IMG/VR virus record: IMGVR_UViG_3300024353_000029
Coordinates: 1 to 20,142 of that record
DNA length: 20,142 bases
Source: a virus
Direction: 5' to 3' (one strand)
In this document: piece after piece, positions 1 through 6,246 of the stretch
Layout: each line of letters starts with the position of its first letter
How positions within the stretch are numbered: the first letter of the stretch is position 1
Position numbers and translations under genes: made by a program
Notes under the pieces: generated by a model
What the model was told of the DNA's origin: nothing
Databases searched by the model: none
What the model saw: the letters and a program-made list of their open reading frames with translations, nothing else

Positions 1-1905
1 TGCAAATTTGGCCAGATTACCGAACGCCTGGCCAATGCCTTTGAGAAGGCCCTGTGTGCCGGCTCCCCACGCTTCAAATGCGTCCAGAGTGTCGCCGATA
101 AAGTCCCCGTACAGGGCGGCTAAAGCCGACATCGTATTCGCCTGGATCATGGTTACCTCATCGGCATGATCCTCTTCAGCCTTCTTTTTATCCAGGAGAT
201 GTTTTTCGCGCAGGAGTCTCAAAAGTTCATTCCTTTCTTCTTCGTTTTTAATCGTATCTTCGATATGCTTTTTTTGTCTCTCATACTCTTGGTCGAGCGC
301 CCAGTCTGAATATTCAAGCTCGGATAGGGTCATCTGATTAATAGAATCGACGAGAGCCTGCTTGGATTCCAAATATGCCGCGAACTGTTCATCCCGCTTT
401 TCTTTCCTTTCCTCTGCGGCCGTATCTTCGAGCTCTGCCAGCGCCAGCTGGTAGGCTTCCTCGTTGAGATTCAATGCTTCCTGTTTGGCCGTCTGATCCT
501 CGAGCTCCTTTTCGATCGCTGCGTCCCTATCGAGCTTCTTTTGTTCGAGCGTCAATTTCGCGTATTCATATTCACTGAGAGTGGCCTGCTTGATCTCTTC
601 GGTCATCGCCTCCACGATTTTTGGGACTTCCTGTAATTTTACCTTATATTCTTCGACCTTTGGGATGATCCCCTCGTAACTCTCCCGCTGTTTGTCGATC
701 TCCTCTTTGTGTTTTTTCGATACCTTGGCCAGCGCTTCCTGGAGCTCCTTGCCTTCCTTTCCTTTGTGGATGGCCATCGTCATGGCGACGATGTTGCCTT
801 TGTATTTATTGTTGAGCTTCCCGAATTCCTCCCCGGTCATTCCGGCGGCCTTCTTCATGTCGATGAGTTTCTGGCGGAGTGATTTCTGGGCTTCAACCAG
901 CCGTTCATCTGCCTTTCGGACCTCATCTTTCGCCTTCTTTAGCTTCATAAAAACGATCGTGGCTGTGGCCACTGCAGCTATAACCAGGCCGATCGGTCCG
1001 AGCAATAAAGAAAACGCTCCTCCGAGCATGGAGACGCCGGCGACTAAAGCTGGGAGGATCATAACCAGCGGGCCCAAAACGGCCATCAAACCGCCCAGGA
1101 CTACAACGACTTTCATTATAGTTCCGGATAATTTGGGATGCTCTTTCATCCAGTCCTTTACTTTCTGGGCGACGCCGGAGATCTTCTCGACGATGCCTGT
1201 TATGACCGGCGCCAGGGTATTCGCAATACTCATTGATACGCCCTGGAAGGAGCCCTTCAGCGTGGTTAAGGAATCCGTGAGCACGGCTGCCTTGTCCGCC
1301 GCTTCCTGATCAAAGACTATCCCCATGTCTCGAGCTTTCTGTCTCAGGGCGTCCAGGCCCTCTTCTCCTGCAGCAAATAAAGGAAGGAGCTTGGTTCCAG
1401 CGCGGCCGAAGATCTCCTGCGCTGTGGCTGCCCGGATCGTAGGATTCTCAACGCTCGCGATTGCCCGGGCTATTTTATCGAACTGATCCTCGGGGCTTAA
1501 TTCTATTAGATCTTCCGCTTGAAGGCCGATCCGGTCGAATGCCCGGACGTATGTCGCCAGACCATCCTTGGCGTCCATGATAGTTTTCGACATCTTCTTG
1601 ACGCCCTTTTCGACATCATCGAGGCTGGCTCCGCTGATCTCCGCTGCGTATTTGAGCTCCGATAGTGCCTCAGTCCCGATTCCTGTTCTCAGGGCCATCT
1701 TATGGACTTGATCGCCGGCCGACATATAGCTCTTGACCATAAGGCCCACGGCGCCGGTTATAGCTCCGCCGGCGACCGTCATGGCCATGCCCGCCTTCTT
1801 GAAGGCTGCCGAGTGTTTCTTTAAACCAGCCCCGGCCTTTTTCAGAGCGGCCTTCATCTGGGCGTCGTCGGCCCCGATTCGGACAAGCATGCTTTTGACT
1901 ATCAT
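1..1905 (-). CDS. Tail tape measure protein, N-terminal part (runs off window)
   Basis: The reading frame is open from the ATG at 1905 to base 1, giving 635 codons with no stop, so the C-terminus lies outside the window. Tape measure proteins set tail length and are threaded inside the tail tube. Visible layout: residues 1-60 have an amphipathic Ala/Lys/Gly-rich start with a GGAITGAVGLMVKSY stretch typical of TP901-type tape measures; about 60-250 is the usual conserved minor-tail domain; about 255-320 is a cluster of hydrophobic segments (KVVVVLGGLMAVLGPLVMIL and following); about 323-610 is a long charged coiled coil rich in Glu/Lys/Gln. The start codon overlaps the stop of the GT chaperone extension (ATGA), so translation is probably coupled; only a weak Shine-Dalgarno (AAGAGG, distant) is present. 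The position right after the G/GT pair is the standard one for this protein. The family call is firm; the total length is unknown. Confidence 0.93.
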   Translation of the reverse strand, partial: MIVKSMLVRIGADDAQMKAALKKAGAGLKKHSAAFKKAGMAMTVAGGAITGAVGLMVKSYMSAGDQVHKMALRTGIGTEALSELKYAAEISGASLDDVEKGVKKMSKTIMDAKDGLATYVRAFDRIGLQAEDLIELSPEDQFDKIARAIASVENPTIRAATAQEIFGRAGTKLLPLFAAGEEGLDALRQKARDMGIVFDQEAADKAAVLTDSLTTLKGSFQGVSMSIANTLAPVITGIVEKISGVAQKVKDWMKEHPKLSGTIMKVVVVLGGLMAVLGPLVMILPALVAGVSMLGGAFSLLLGPIGLVIAAVATATIVFMKLKKAKDEVRKADERLVEAQKSLRQKLIDMKKAAGMTGEEFGKLNNKYKGNIVAMTMAIHKGKEGKELQEALAKVSKKHKEEIDKQRESYEGIIPKVEEYKVKLQEVPKIVEAMTEEIKQATLSEYEYAKLTLEQKKLDRDAAIEKELEDQTAKQEALNLNEEAYQLALAELEDTAAEERKEKRDEQFAAYLESKQALVDSINQMTLSELEYSDWALDQEYERQKKHIEDTIKNEEERNELLRLLREKHLLDKKKAEEDHADEVTMIQANTMSALAALYGDFIGDTLDAFEAWGAGTQGLLKGIGQAFGNLAKFA

Positions 1906-2506
1906 TTTATTTTCAGCCTCTTTTTAAGAGCCTTGAGTTCCTTCTTTACTTCTTCCTTTGTCCAGATCTTCGGCGGAAACATCTCAGGCAATAAGTCTGA
2001 GACAGTAATTCTCGTTCCAACTAAGTGACTTACGATTTCCGCCACGGCCCAGCCAATCATGAACCATGTTTTTTTCTCTCTCGCTTCATGGGCTTCGATC
2101 CGCTCCTGCAGCCCCGCGGGCGTGAGCTCTTCAAATTCTGCGAGGTCTTTTACGCCTATTTCGAACGCGATTTTACGGTACGTTTCGAGGGGGTCTTTCT
2201 TTTTTTTTTACCGGGCTTCACTCCCATCTGATCAGTGATTGCCTTGGCGATAATGCCGACGATATCGAGTACCGTATACTGGCCGGGGATCGCGCTGTCG
2301 ATGAGCTCTTCTACCTTTTCAGGAGTGAGCGATTCATCTTCTCTTATCAAGCCGGCATAAGCGAAAAACGGGATCTCATCAATGTTTATCTCCAGAATAT
2401 CAGTCAGCTCTTTTTCGCCTCCGTACTTCTCCCGGATGATCCTGATCGCCCTGAAGCCGTAGTGGAGTTTTCGCGGTTTATCGAGAGTGAGAACGTGAGC
2501 TTCCAT
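1902..2506 (-). CDS. Tail assembly chaperone GT fusion (programmed -1 frameshift product)
   Basis: A -1 shift at the ten-A run (2209-2200) joins the first 102 codons of the 116-residue chaperone to a 99-codon open frame that ends with TGA at 1904-1902, exactly overlapping the tape measure start. The fusion is about 201 residues. The extension reads protein-like throughout: KKDPLETYRKIAFEIGVKDL, then a FEELTPAGLQERIEAHEARE helix of the kind seen in T domains, a WFMIGWAVAEIVSHL helix and a Lys/Glu-rich tail. It has no start codon of its own near the shift site. In lambda and many siphophages the minor GT product recruits tail tube subunits to the tape measure. What is seen: slippery run, open -1 frame, synteny. 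What is inferred: that shifting occurs, and how often. No downstream pseudoknot was identified. Confidence 0.85.
2156..2506 (-). CDS. Tail assembly chaperone G-type (unshifted product)
   Basis: This is the 116-residue product when no frameshift happens. The N-terminus (LTLDKPRKLHYGFRAIRIIR, residues 6-25) and the acidic helical middle fit the small tail chaperones found between tube protein and tape measure. The C-terminal tail after the slippery run is a basic, low-complexity read-out (KKKRKTPSKRT) that looks like out-of-frame coding, which supports the GT frame being the evolved one downstream. The start overlaps the previous gene's stop as TAATG, and no strong ribosome site precedes it, so reinitiation after the 110-residue gene is likely. 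No enzymatic motif is present. The product should act in the cytoplasm and be absent from the finished virion, as known for lambda gpG. Confidence 0.85.
   Translation of the reverse strand: MEAHVLTLDKPRKLHYGFRAIRIIREKYGGEKELTDILEINIDEIPFFAYAGLIREDESLTPEKVEELIDSAIPGQYTVLDIVGIIAKAITDQMGVKPGKKKRKTPSKRTVKSRSK
2201..2207 (-). promoter_or_regulatory. -1 ribosomal frameshift site (A AAA AAA G)
   Basis: The minus strand has ten consecutive A followed by G (2209-2199). In the upstream frame the codons are AAA AAA AAA AGA. Slipping back one base at A AAA AAA (2207-2201) puts the ribosome on AAG AAA GAC and into a 99-codon open frame. The heptamer fits the X XXY YYZ rule. An alternative that cannot be excluded is transcriptional slippage on the A10 run, which would also reach this frame. 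Confidence 0.8.
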
Positions 2507-2838
2507 TATGGGAGCCTGACAATGCCGATTGTGACATCGGTAACGGCGCTGTAGGTGATCTGGACTTTGCCAGCGGTATCATTGAATCTGTCTTTAGGAA
2601 AGGGGCCAATGAATTTCTCACCAGTCGTAGCTGGAATTGTAACCGCGACGTCGTGGTCGACGCCCTGATCGCAGAGTGCCTGAGAATTAATTGTTACGTC
2701 CATCGGCGATGCGTCTGCGTTTTTGATGTGGATAAAGTCACGGCCGCTATTGACGAATTCATCTCCTCCAACGTCGGCTGCGACCAATGTCGGAGTGATA
2801 CCCGTCAGTACGACTACTTGTGGTGTTAAATTTGGCAT
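2506..2838 (-). CDS. Small virion-type structural protein of unknown role
   Basis: The 110-residue protein is beta-rich and lacks Lys-rich or membrane stretches. It has the pattern GDEFVNSGRDFIHIKNAD (about 25-42), then HDVAVTIPA and a FIGPFPKDRFND motif (about 76-87), followed by a final VQITYSAVT strand region. I recognise this pattern (a residue-exposed, VTVPAG/IGPF/FND-containing jelly-roll-like fold) from small conserved proteins coded in siphophage structural operons, often near capsid or tube genes. Here it sits between the tail tube gene and the chaperone. The ATG at 2838 has an excellent ribosome site (AAGGAGG, 7 nt away) that directly follows a terminator-like hairpin. Decoration or tail-tube accessory are both possible; neither is proven. 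Confidence 0.7.
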   Translation of the reverse strand: MPNLTPQVVVLTGITPTLVAADVGGDEFVNSGRDFIHIKNADASPMDVTINSQALCDQGVDHDVAVTIPATTGEKFIGPFPKDRFNDTAGKVQITYSAVTDVTIGIVRLP

Positions 2839-2851
2839 TTTTTTACCTCCT

Positions 2852-2878
2852 TAAAAAGGGGGACTGTCCCCTTTTTTT
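2852..2878 (-). terminator. Intrinsic terminator or attenuator after tail tube gene
   Basis: On the minus strand an A-rich arm, GGGGA, loop CAG, TCCCC and TTTTT form a compact hairpin with a U tract (core GGGGACAGTCCCC palindrome), starting 8 bp after the tube gene's stop. It looks like a rho-independent terminator, but the next gene in the same operon follows at once, its AAGGAGG directly abutting the T tract, so partial termination is more likely than full stop. A/T symmetry means it could work in both directions. Confidence 0.65.
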
Positions 2879-2886
2879 CTGTTAAG

Positions 2887-3303
2887 TTAGATTGCCGTCT
2901 TGGAGAGTCCGGCTGTTCCTTTGAGCGTGAAAGACGCTACGCTCGCGGCATCCTGAGCTGCTGAGACCGAGAGCGCTTCGACCGTGGCCTTTCCCATATA
3001 GGCGAAGCCGGGGGTTATGATCTGGTACTGCAGCTGCGTGGGTGGATCGGCGTTGTAGGCGTTCTCGATTTCAAGGAATCCTGCATCATCTTCGATCAGA
3101 AAAGCATCGAAACTCACGGCCCAGTTTCTATTGCCAGGAAGATGCTCTTCGTCGCCTCCGGAATCCTTGTCCGTGACATCCATAGTAGCAAGACCGCGAG
3201 GAAAATCGGCTCCTGACTGGCCTCCGACTTTCGTCCAAGTTGGCGAAACCTCTGTACCCGTGTTCACTTTCAAGTAGATGTCTATACCTTTTACTTTTCC
3301 CAT
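2887..3303 (-). CDS. Major tail tube protein (TP901-1/phi13-like family)
   Basis: The 138-residue protein shows the usual tube-protein signature: an N-terminal GIDIYLKVNTGT strand, a WTKVGGQSGADFPRG segment, then ATMDVTDKDSGGDEEHLPGNR (read as ATMDVTDKDSGG followed by the NRNWAVSFDAF strand), and a C-terminal VEALSVSAAQDAASVASFTL strand pair. The T-x-K-D-x-G…W…F-x-A/G pattern is characteristic of siphophage tube subunits that stack as hexamers around the tape measure. Length is normal for short family members without an added Ig-like domain. The ATG is preceded by AAGGAGG. The gene follows the tail completion gene and one unknown, and is followed by an attenuator hairpin, fitting a highly expressed product. 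Confidence 0.85.
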   Translation of the reverse strand: MGKVKGIDIYLKVNTGTEVSPTWTKVGGQSGADFPRGLATMDVTDKDSGGDEEHLPGNRNWAVSFDAFLIEDDAGFLEIENAYNADPPTQLQYQIITPGFAYMGKATVEALSVSAAQDAASVASFTLKGTAGLSKTAI

Positions 3304-3314
3304 AATTTACCTCC

Positions 3315-3713
3315 TTATGAGATTTCTTCAGGGATCTGTCTCACCCTAAAGATGTATTTTAATTCAGCCTGAAAAAGCGCTTTATGCTGGAGCTTGTAGT
3401 TGACAGCGTGAAGCCAGAACCGCTTATTGCCGGCCTCTATCTCTTCCTGGCCGCAGCGTATCATGTGGTTGAGCGCTTCATCACGCTCCTTGCTGGACTC
3501 GCTAAAAATGAAGATGGAGTAATTATGATCTTTCTCGGCTGCCTCTCTGCTTATCTTTTTGGGCGGCTTCATGTGGAAGCTGGGACATAAAATCCAGCAA
3601 GAATGACTATCCCCTCGCCGCTTTTTCTTTGGCTTTTTTTCTCCAACCGGAAAGCCCTTGACCCTGCCTGCGATGGCCTTCCCGATGTTCACTCCTGGTT
3701 TGAAAATTCCCAT
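3315..3713 (-). CDS. Unknown protein between tail completion and tail tube genes
   Basis: I do not recognise this 132-residue protein. The N-terminus is basic with a Lys/Arg cluster (KKPKKKRRG, about 26-34), then two cysteines (CWILC), a Lys-rich stretch, and a helical C-terminal half with NKRFWLHAVNYKLQHKALFQ and ELKYIFRVRQ. Two in-frame ATGs exist (3719 and 3713). The ribosome site GGAGG lies only about 1-2 nt before the first but 7 nt before the second, so 3713 is the better start. Its stop is 11 bp before the tube gene's ATG. In comparable phages the tail terminator is normally followed directly by the tube gene, so an added gene here is noteworthy; a tail-connector or tube-associated role is only a guess from position. 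Confidence 0.7.
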   Translation of the reverse strand: MGIFKPGVNIGKAIAGRVKGFPVGEKKPKKKRRGDSHSCWILCPSFHMKPPKKISREAAEKDHNYSIFIFSESSKERDEALNHMIRCGQEEIEAGNKRFWLHAVNYKLQHKALFQAELKYIFRVRQIPEEIS

Positions 3714-3715
3714 GT

Positions 3716-4105
3716 TCATACCTCCTCGATGAGATAGCGCTGCCGGAGAATTCCATGCCTCGTTATCCCGTCGATGTCGATTATAACCTCGTTCGTATCG
3801 AGTGCATCCAGGACCGCCCGGAAATTAGGGCCCAGATCTAGCGGGCTTTTTGTAAGGGCCTGCAGGATCGCGTCGCCCATTTCAGTCACTTCTTTTTTCC
3901 CTTTATACTGTGACCAGATATGCTTCGTAGAATAAACCTCCTGACCGGCCTCGAATTTGTCTGACCAATCCCGGGCCGTCAGCTCGCCCATGGTGACATA
4001 AGGATAAGGCGCCTGCTCCGGTATATCATCATAAACAGTGTAGCTGGTTTCAGCCTCGATCCTTGCGACCTCTGCGTCATGTAGAGTAAGAAAAGGTGAT
4101 TTCAT
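3716..4105 (-). CDS. Tail completion/terminator-type protein (DUF3168-like)
   Basis: The 129-residue protein has the layout of SPP1 gp17/lambda gpU-type tail completion proteins: an N-terminal helix (LTLHDAEVARIE), then a YTVYDDIPEQAPYPYVTMGE segment whose P-Y-P-Y-V pattern is the hallmark of the family, a middle strand region with HIWSQYKGKKEV, a MGDAILQAL helix, and a final GITRHGILRQRYLIEE strand. Such proteins cap the tail tube and join it to the head connector. The start overlaps the stop of the gp10-like gene (ATGA) and the stop overlaps the alternative start of the next gene, so the set is translationally coupled. Assignment rests on pattern and synteny. Confidence 0.82.
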   Translation of the reverse strand: MKSPFLTLHDAEVARIEAETSYTVYDDIPEQAPYPYVTMGELTARDWSDKFEAGQEVYSTKHIWSQYKGKKEVTEMGDAILQALTKSPLDLGPNFRAVLDALDTNEVIIDIDGITRHGILRQRYLIEEV

Positions 4106-4554
4106 CTTTCTAGGATCTCCTTGATCTTCTTCCAGAATAGATCCTTTATCGCGAGCCAGGCCGGAAACATAAACGGTCGGGCCGGCAGGCCTCTCTCCGC
4201 TATGACCTTACAGATCGGCCAGGGAGATTCGAAACCGTGTCGCCGGGCCCATCCTTCCAGCGCGTCGGGCGGAGGAAAATGGGGGCGTGTCCCGAATTCG
4301 ACATATGGCCCATACGGCGCTTCCGGACCTACTTCAGAAACCATGCCGCCGTCTTTAAGATCGACGATTATTGAGTTCGCAAGGTTGCCGAGATCCCAAG
4401 TTCTCGAATCCCGGAGCTTTTCCTGTGCCTCTCTCCGGACATCAATTCCAGTAGCATAAACCTCTCCCTTCACTAACCGCGATTTCTCTTCGCTCAAATT
4501 ATTCAGGGCCCGGAGGATTTCCCTTTCGCCGATGACGTCTATTTTGACTTTCAT
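4102..4554 (-). CDS. HK97 gp10-like head-tail connector/neck protein
   Basis: The 150-residue product starts with a MKVKIDVIGEREILRALNN helix typical of gp10-like proteins, has a long helix with KGEVYATGIDVRREAQEKLR, then the family's core YGPYVEFGTRPHFPPPDALE segment (about 81-100). The E-F-G-T motif and the later LPARPFMFPAW motif (about 124-134) are strong family markers. The protein is expected at the head-tail joint. It overlaps both neighbours by 4 bp (ATGA), inside the connector block gp6-like, adaptor, gp10-like, tail completion. Length is normal. Nothing unusual seen. Confidence 0.87.
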   Translation of the reverse strand: MKVKIDVIGEREILRALNNLSEEKSRLVKGEVYATGIDVRREAQEKLRDSRTWDLGNLANSIIVDLKDGGMVSEVGPEAPYGPYVEFGTRPHFPPPDALEGWARRHGFESPWPICKVIAERGLPARPFMFPAWLAIKDLFWKKIKEILER

Positions 4555-4880
4555 TTCTCTTCCCTGCAGAGGATCTCGAGGATCTGGCGCCTTTCTTTTA
4601 GATCTAAAATAGACTCGATCGCCAGCACCCTATCTCCGTGTTTAATTCTCATCTTCGTCGTGATGTCCTCTCGATATCTTATCTTCACTCTATGAGTGAC
4701 CTCCGCCTTGATCTGGTGAGAATAGAAATACTCTCGCCCTGAGAGCGGCTCTATGCTCGCCCAGACCGTAACTAGGACCTGCCAGCTTACTGTGTGGCCT
4801 TTGTGGCCGTCAGGCGTCTTGATCGGCCGTTGGAATGTGATCCTGTGCCGCATCTCGCCTATGGCTAACTTCTTTCTCAT
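4551..4880 (-). CDS. Head-tail adaptor (SPP1 gp16/phage head-tail joining family)
   Basis: The 109-residue protein carries the adaptor pattern: IGEMRHRITFQRP (about 7-19) at the N-terminus, a WQVLVTVWASIEPLSGREYF segment (about 33-52), a THRVKIRYREDI strand, and a DRVLAIESILDLKERRQILEI close. This R-I-x-F/Q, V-W-A-x-I-x-P-L-x-G-x-E-x-x, R-Y-R succession is diagnostic of the small beta-barrel joining protein that seals the connector. The same frame is open upstream to 5123, but that extension runs antiparallel to no start signal and overlaps the gp6-like gene; the ATG at 4880 overlapping that gene's TGA (ATGA) is the natural start and gives the usual family length. Confidence 0.87.
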   Translation of the reverse strand: MRKKLAIGEMRHRITFQRPIKTPDGHKGHTVSWQVLVTVWASIEPLSGREYFYSHQIKAEVTHRVKIRYREDITTKMRIKHGDRVLAIESILDLKERRQILEILCREEK

Positions 4881-5428
4881 ATTCTCAAGATCTTGAAGGG
4901 CCAGAATAGAGCTTTTAGTCCCTTCGGGATCTCCTCCGCTTCCCGGTTCTCGTATAAGTGCGAGAGGAGCTGCAGGATCCCCTGTTTCAGCGCTTCCGGA
5001 ACGTCCGTCGCAGCGTCTCCGTAGCCGGCTTTGAACTCTACTATGAAAGAGGCAAAACCTCGATGTGTTGGCCAGGAATAACCACTTTTGAGCCTCACGC
5101 GCCCTGGTGAATTCTGCGACCAATCAACATCATAGAGCGTTGAGTTTACGATCGACTCGTCGCCCGCTTCACTAATGACCTTAATGTCAATCACCTGCTG
5201 CAGCGGCGGCTTCGGGATCTCGATCTCCTCCGGCGCGGAATCCAGGTACATCTGCCAGGTCTGCGTTATGAAGGCCCGATTTGTCTCTCTCTCAGCCAGC
5301 TGCCGGGCCGTTGTGATCAGCGCGGAGATCAACACATTGTCATCGGCCGAGTCGACCTTCAGATGGTTCTTAGCCACGTCCTGAGAGATTGGCTCTAAAA
5401 GCGGGGCAGTCTTCAGCTTTAATCTCAA
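4877..5428 (-). CDS. gp6-like head-tail connector (phiE125 gp8 family)
   Basis: The 183-residue protein matches the connector family seen in HK97-like phages: PISQDVAKNHLKVDSADDN (about 13-31), where the E/Q-x-K-x-H-L-R/K-V-D-x-x-x-D-D motif is typical, then LISALITTARQLAERETNRA (33-52), a TQTWQMYLDS strand, and a C-terminal Y-G-D-x-x-x-D-V-P-E-A-L-K-Q-G-I helix segment. It forms the dodecameric ring below the portal. The predicted start is a TTG at 5428, not ATG: it is 6 nt after GAGGAG, and no in-frame ATG lies near a ribosome site. The frame ends in ATGA overlap with the adaptor gene. Confidence 0.85.
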   Translation of the reverse strand: MRLKLKTAPLLEPISQDVAKNHLKVDSADDNVLISALITTARQLAERETNRAFITQTWQMYLDSAPEEIEIPKPPLQQVIDIKVISEAGDESIVNSTLYDVDWSQNSPGRVRLKSGYSWPTHRGFASFIVEFKAGYGDAATDVPEALKQGILQLLSHLYENREAEEIPKGLKALFWPFKILRI

Positions 5429-5452
5429 AGTCCTCTCCTCTGCCGGACCCTA

Positions 5453-5474
5453 GGGGCTTGATTTATCAAGCTCC
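5453..5474 (-). other. Intergenic hairpin without T tract
   Basis: GCTTGA (5456-5461) and TCAAGC (5466-5471) form a perfect 6-bp stem around TTTA, extended outward by a wobble and two G-C pairs. It fills the gap between the 89-residue gene and the gp6-like gene. Neither strand has a U tract after it, so it is not a classic terminator; an RNA processing or stability element is possible. Confidence 0.5.
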
Positions 5475-5491
5475 CACTAAAAGGGGCCTGG

Positions 5492-5761
5492 CTACTTTTT
5501 CTTTTTCTCTTCTTTCTCGGGCGGCTTTTCGTCCTTCGTTTCAGGCGGCTCTAAGACCTTTGTTTCATTAGGCTCTTCGGCTTCAGGCTCTTCGATCTCT
5601 TCCTCCACGAGCTTTGGGGGTTTCACGGCAACGGCCAAACCCTTTTTGATCCAGGGCTTTGCGAGTACATCCGGCATGTCATAGGTCTTGCCCTTCTCGT
5701 AATCAATAACATTGATCCCATCCGGGCTGCCCTTTTTGTCCTCTTTCATTCTAACTTTCAT
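5492..5761 (-). CDS. Small acidic-tailed protein in capsid region, unknown
   Basis: The 89-residue protein has a short folded N-terminal half (MKVRMKEDKKGSPDGINVID, then YEKGKTYDMPDVLAKPWIKKG) and a highly charged Glu/Pro/Lys-rich tail from about residue 46 onward (EEEIEEPEAEEPNET and KPPEKEEKKKK). The first half resembles the small proteins often coded between the major capsid gene and the connectors of siphophages, with a G-x-x-Y-x-x-P-x-x-x-A-x-x-x-I-x-x-G-x-A pattern. The tail is probably disordered. The ATG at 5761 has AAAGGAG 7 nt upstream; a longer version starting at 5842 would begin inside the preceding hairpin leader and has no ribosome site. Function unknown. Confidence 0.7.
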   Translation of the reverse strand: MKVRMKEDKKGSPDGINVIDYEKGKTYDMPDVLAKPWIKKGLAVAVKPPKLVEEEIEEPEAEEPNETKVLEPPETKDEKPPEKEEKKKK

Positions 5762-5783
5762 AGATTTCTCCTTTAATGAAATA

Positions 5784-5819
5784 GGGAGAGGAGAGACACC
5801 CGCGTGTCTCCCCTTCCCT
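5784..5819 (-). promoter_or_regulatory. Strong intergenic hairpin, possible attenuator
   Basis: GAGACAC (5793-5799) pairs perfectly with GTGTCTC (5804-5810) around a 4-base loop, and the stem continues outward through GG/CC, A-T and GG/CC pairs with two mismatches. It lies in the 91-bp gap after the 127-residue capsid-adjacent gene and before the ribosome site of the next gene. On the minus strand it is followed by TATTTCATT, a poor T tract; on the plus strand by TTTT. Either a weak terminator or an mRNA end-protecting hairpin. Confidence 0.55.
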
Positions 5820-5852
5820 TTTGTGTCAATTACTACCGGCAATTTTCAGCCG

Positions 5853-6236
5853 CTAAACAACAGGTGCGTGGCGTGGACGTCCTAAGATGATTGCAGCCCA
5901 ACCAATTCCGGTTCCGGCAGTCGTGTCTACTCGAAGATACCTTTTCGTTCCGACATAGGCGAAGTGTTTAATCTCGTTATCATTGGCTTCCAGGAGCGTG
6001 GGTTCCGTACCCACCAGGTCAGCGTCAGGAACGGCGGCAGCGTCGGAAAGAGCGGCATCATCGCCGTGCATCAGTTGGAACGGCATATCTACGGTGAGAT
6101 CTCCACTTCCGCAAACGATCATCGCGCCCTCAAACCCTTTAAGGTCAACGATAGCATCTCCTTCTTTAGCTGCAGCACCAAGAGCAGCGGGGTAGATTGA
6201 ATACTTTGGTAAATAGTCGTGATATTTTTCTCTCAT
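5853..6236 (-). CDS. Capsid-adjacent small structural protein, unknown role
   Basis: The 127-residue protein follows the major capsid gene by 10 bp. It has MREKYHDYLPKYSIYPAALG at the start, a central DAIVDLKGFEGAMIVCGSGD strand region, a DADLVGTEPTLLEANDNE segment, then a KRYLRVDTTAGTGIGWAAII strand and a final LGRPRHAPVV. The G-T-x-P-T-L, G-x-K-R-Y-x-R-V and LG-x-P-R-x-x-P motifs recur in small proteins directly downstream of siphophage capsid genes; I know the pattern but not a proven function, with capsid cementing a reasonable guess. The start at 6236 has AAGGAG 6-7 nt upstream. The frame is open further upstream into the capsid gene, but without start signals. Confidence 0.75.
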   Translation of the reverse strand: MREKYHDYLPKYSIYPAALGAAAKEGDAIVDLKGFEGAMIVCGSGDLTVDMPFQLMHGDDAALSDAAAVPDADLVGTEPTLLEANDNEIKHFAYVGTKRYLRVDTTAGTGIGWAAIILGRPRHAPVV

Positions 6237-6246
6237 TTCATTCTCC

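Noticed and set aside
692-1309. 205-codon plus-strand frame
   Set aside because: It is the complement of the tape measure gene, which is open through the entire interval and has family features; the plus translation is Ser/Phe/Ala-rich noise.
1984-2200. Apparent early stop in the chaperone -1 frame
   Set aside because: A first pass suggested the -1 frame ended near 1984, but careful base-by-base reading showed it stays open to the TGA at 1904-1902.
4881-5123. N-terminal extension of the head-tail adaptor frame
   Set aside because: It overlaps the gp6-like gene out of frame and lacks start signals; the ATG at 4880 gives the normal family length.
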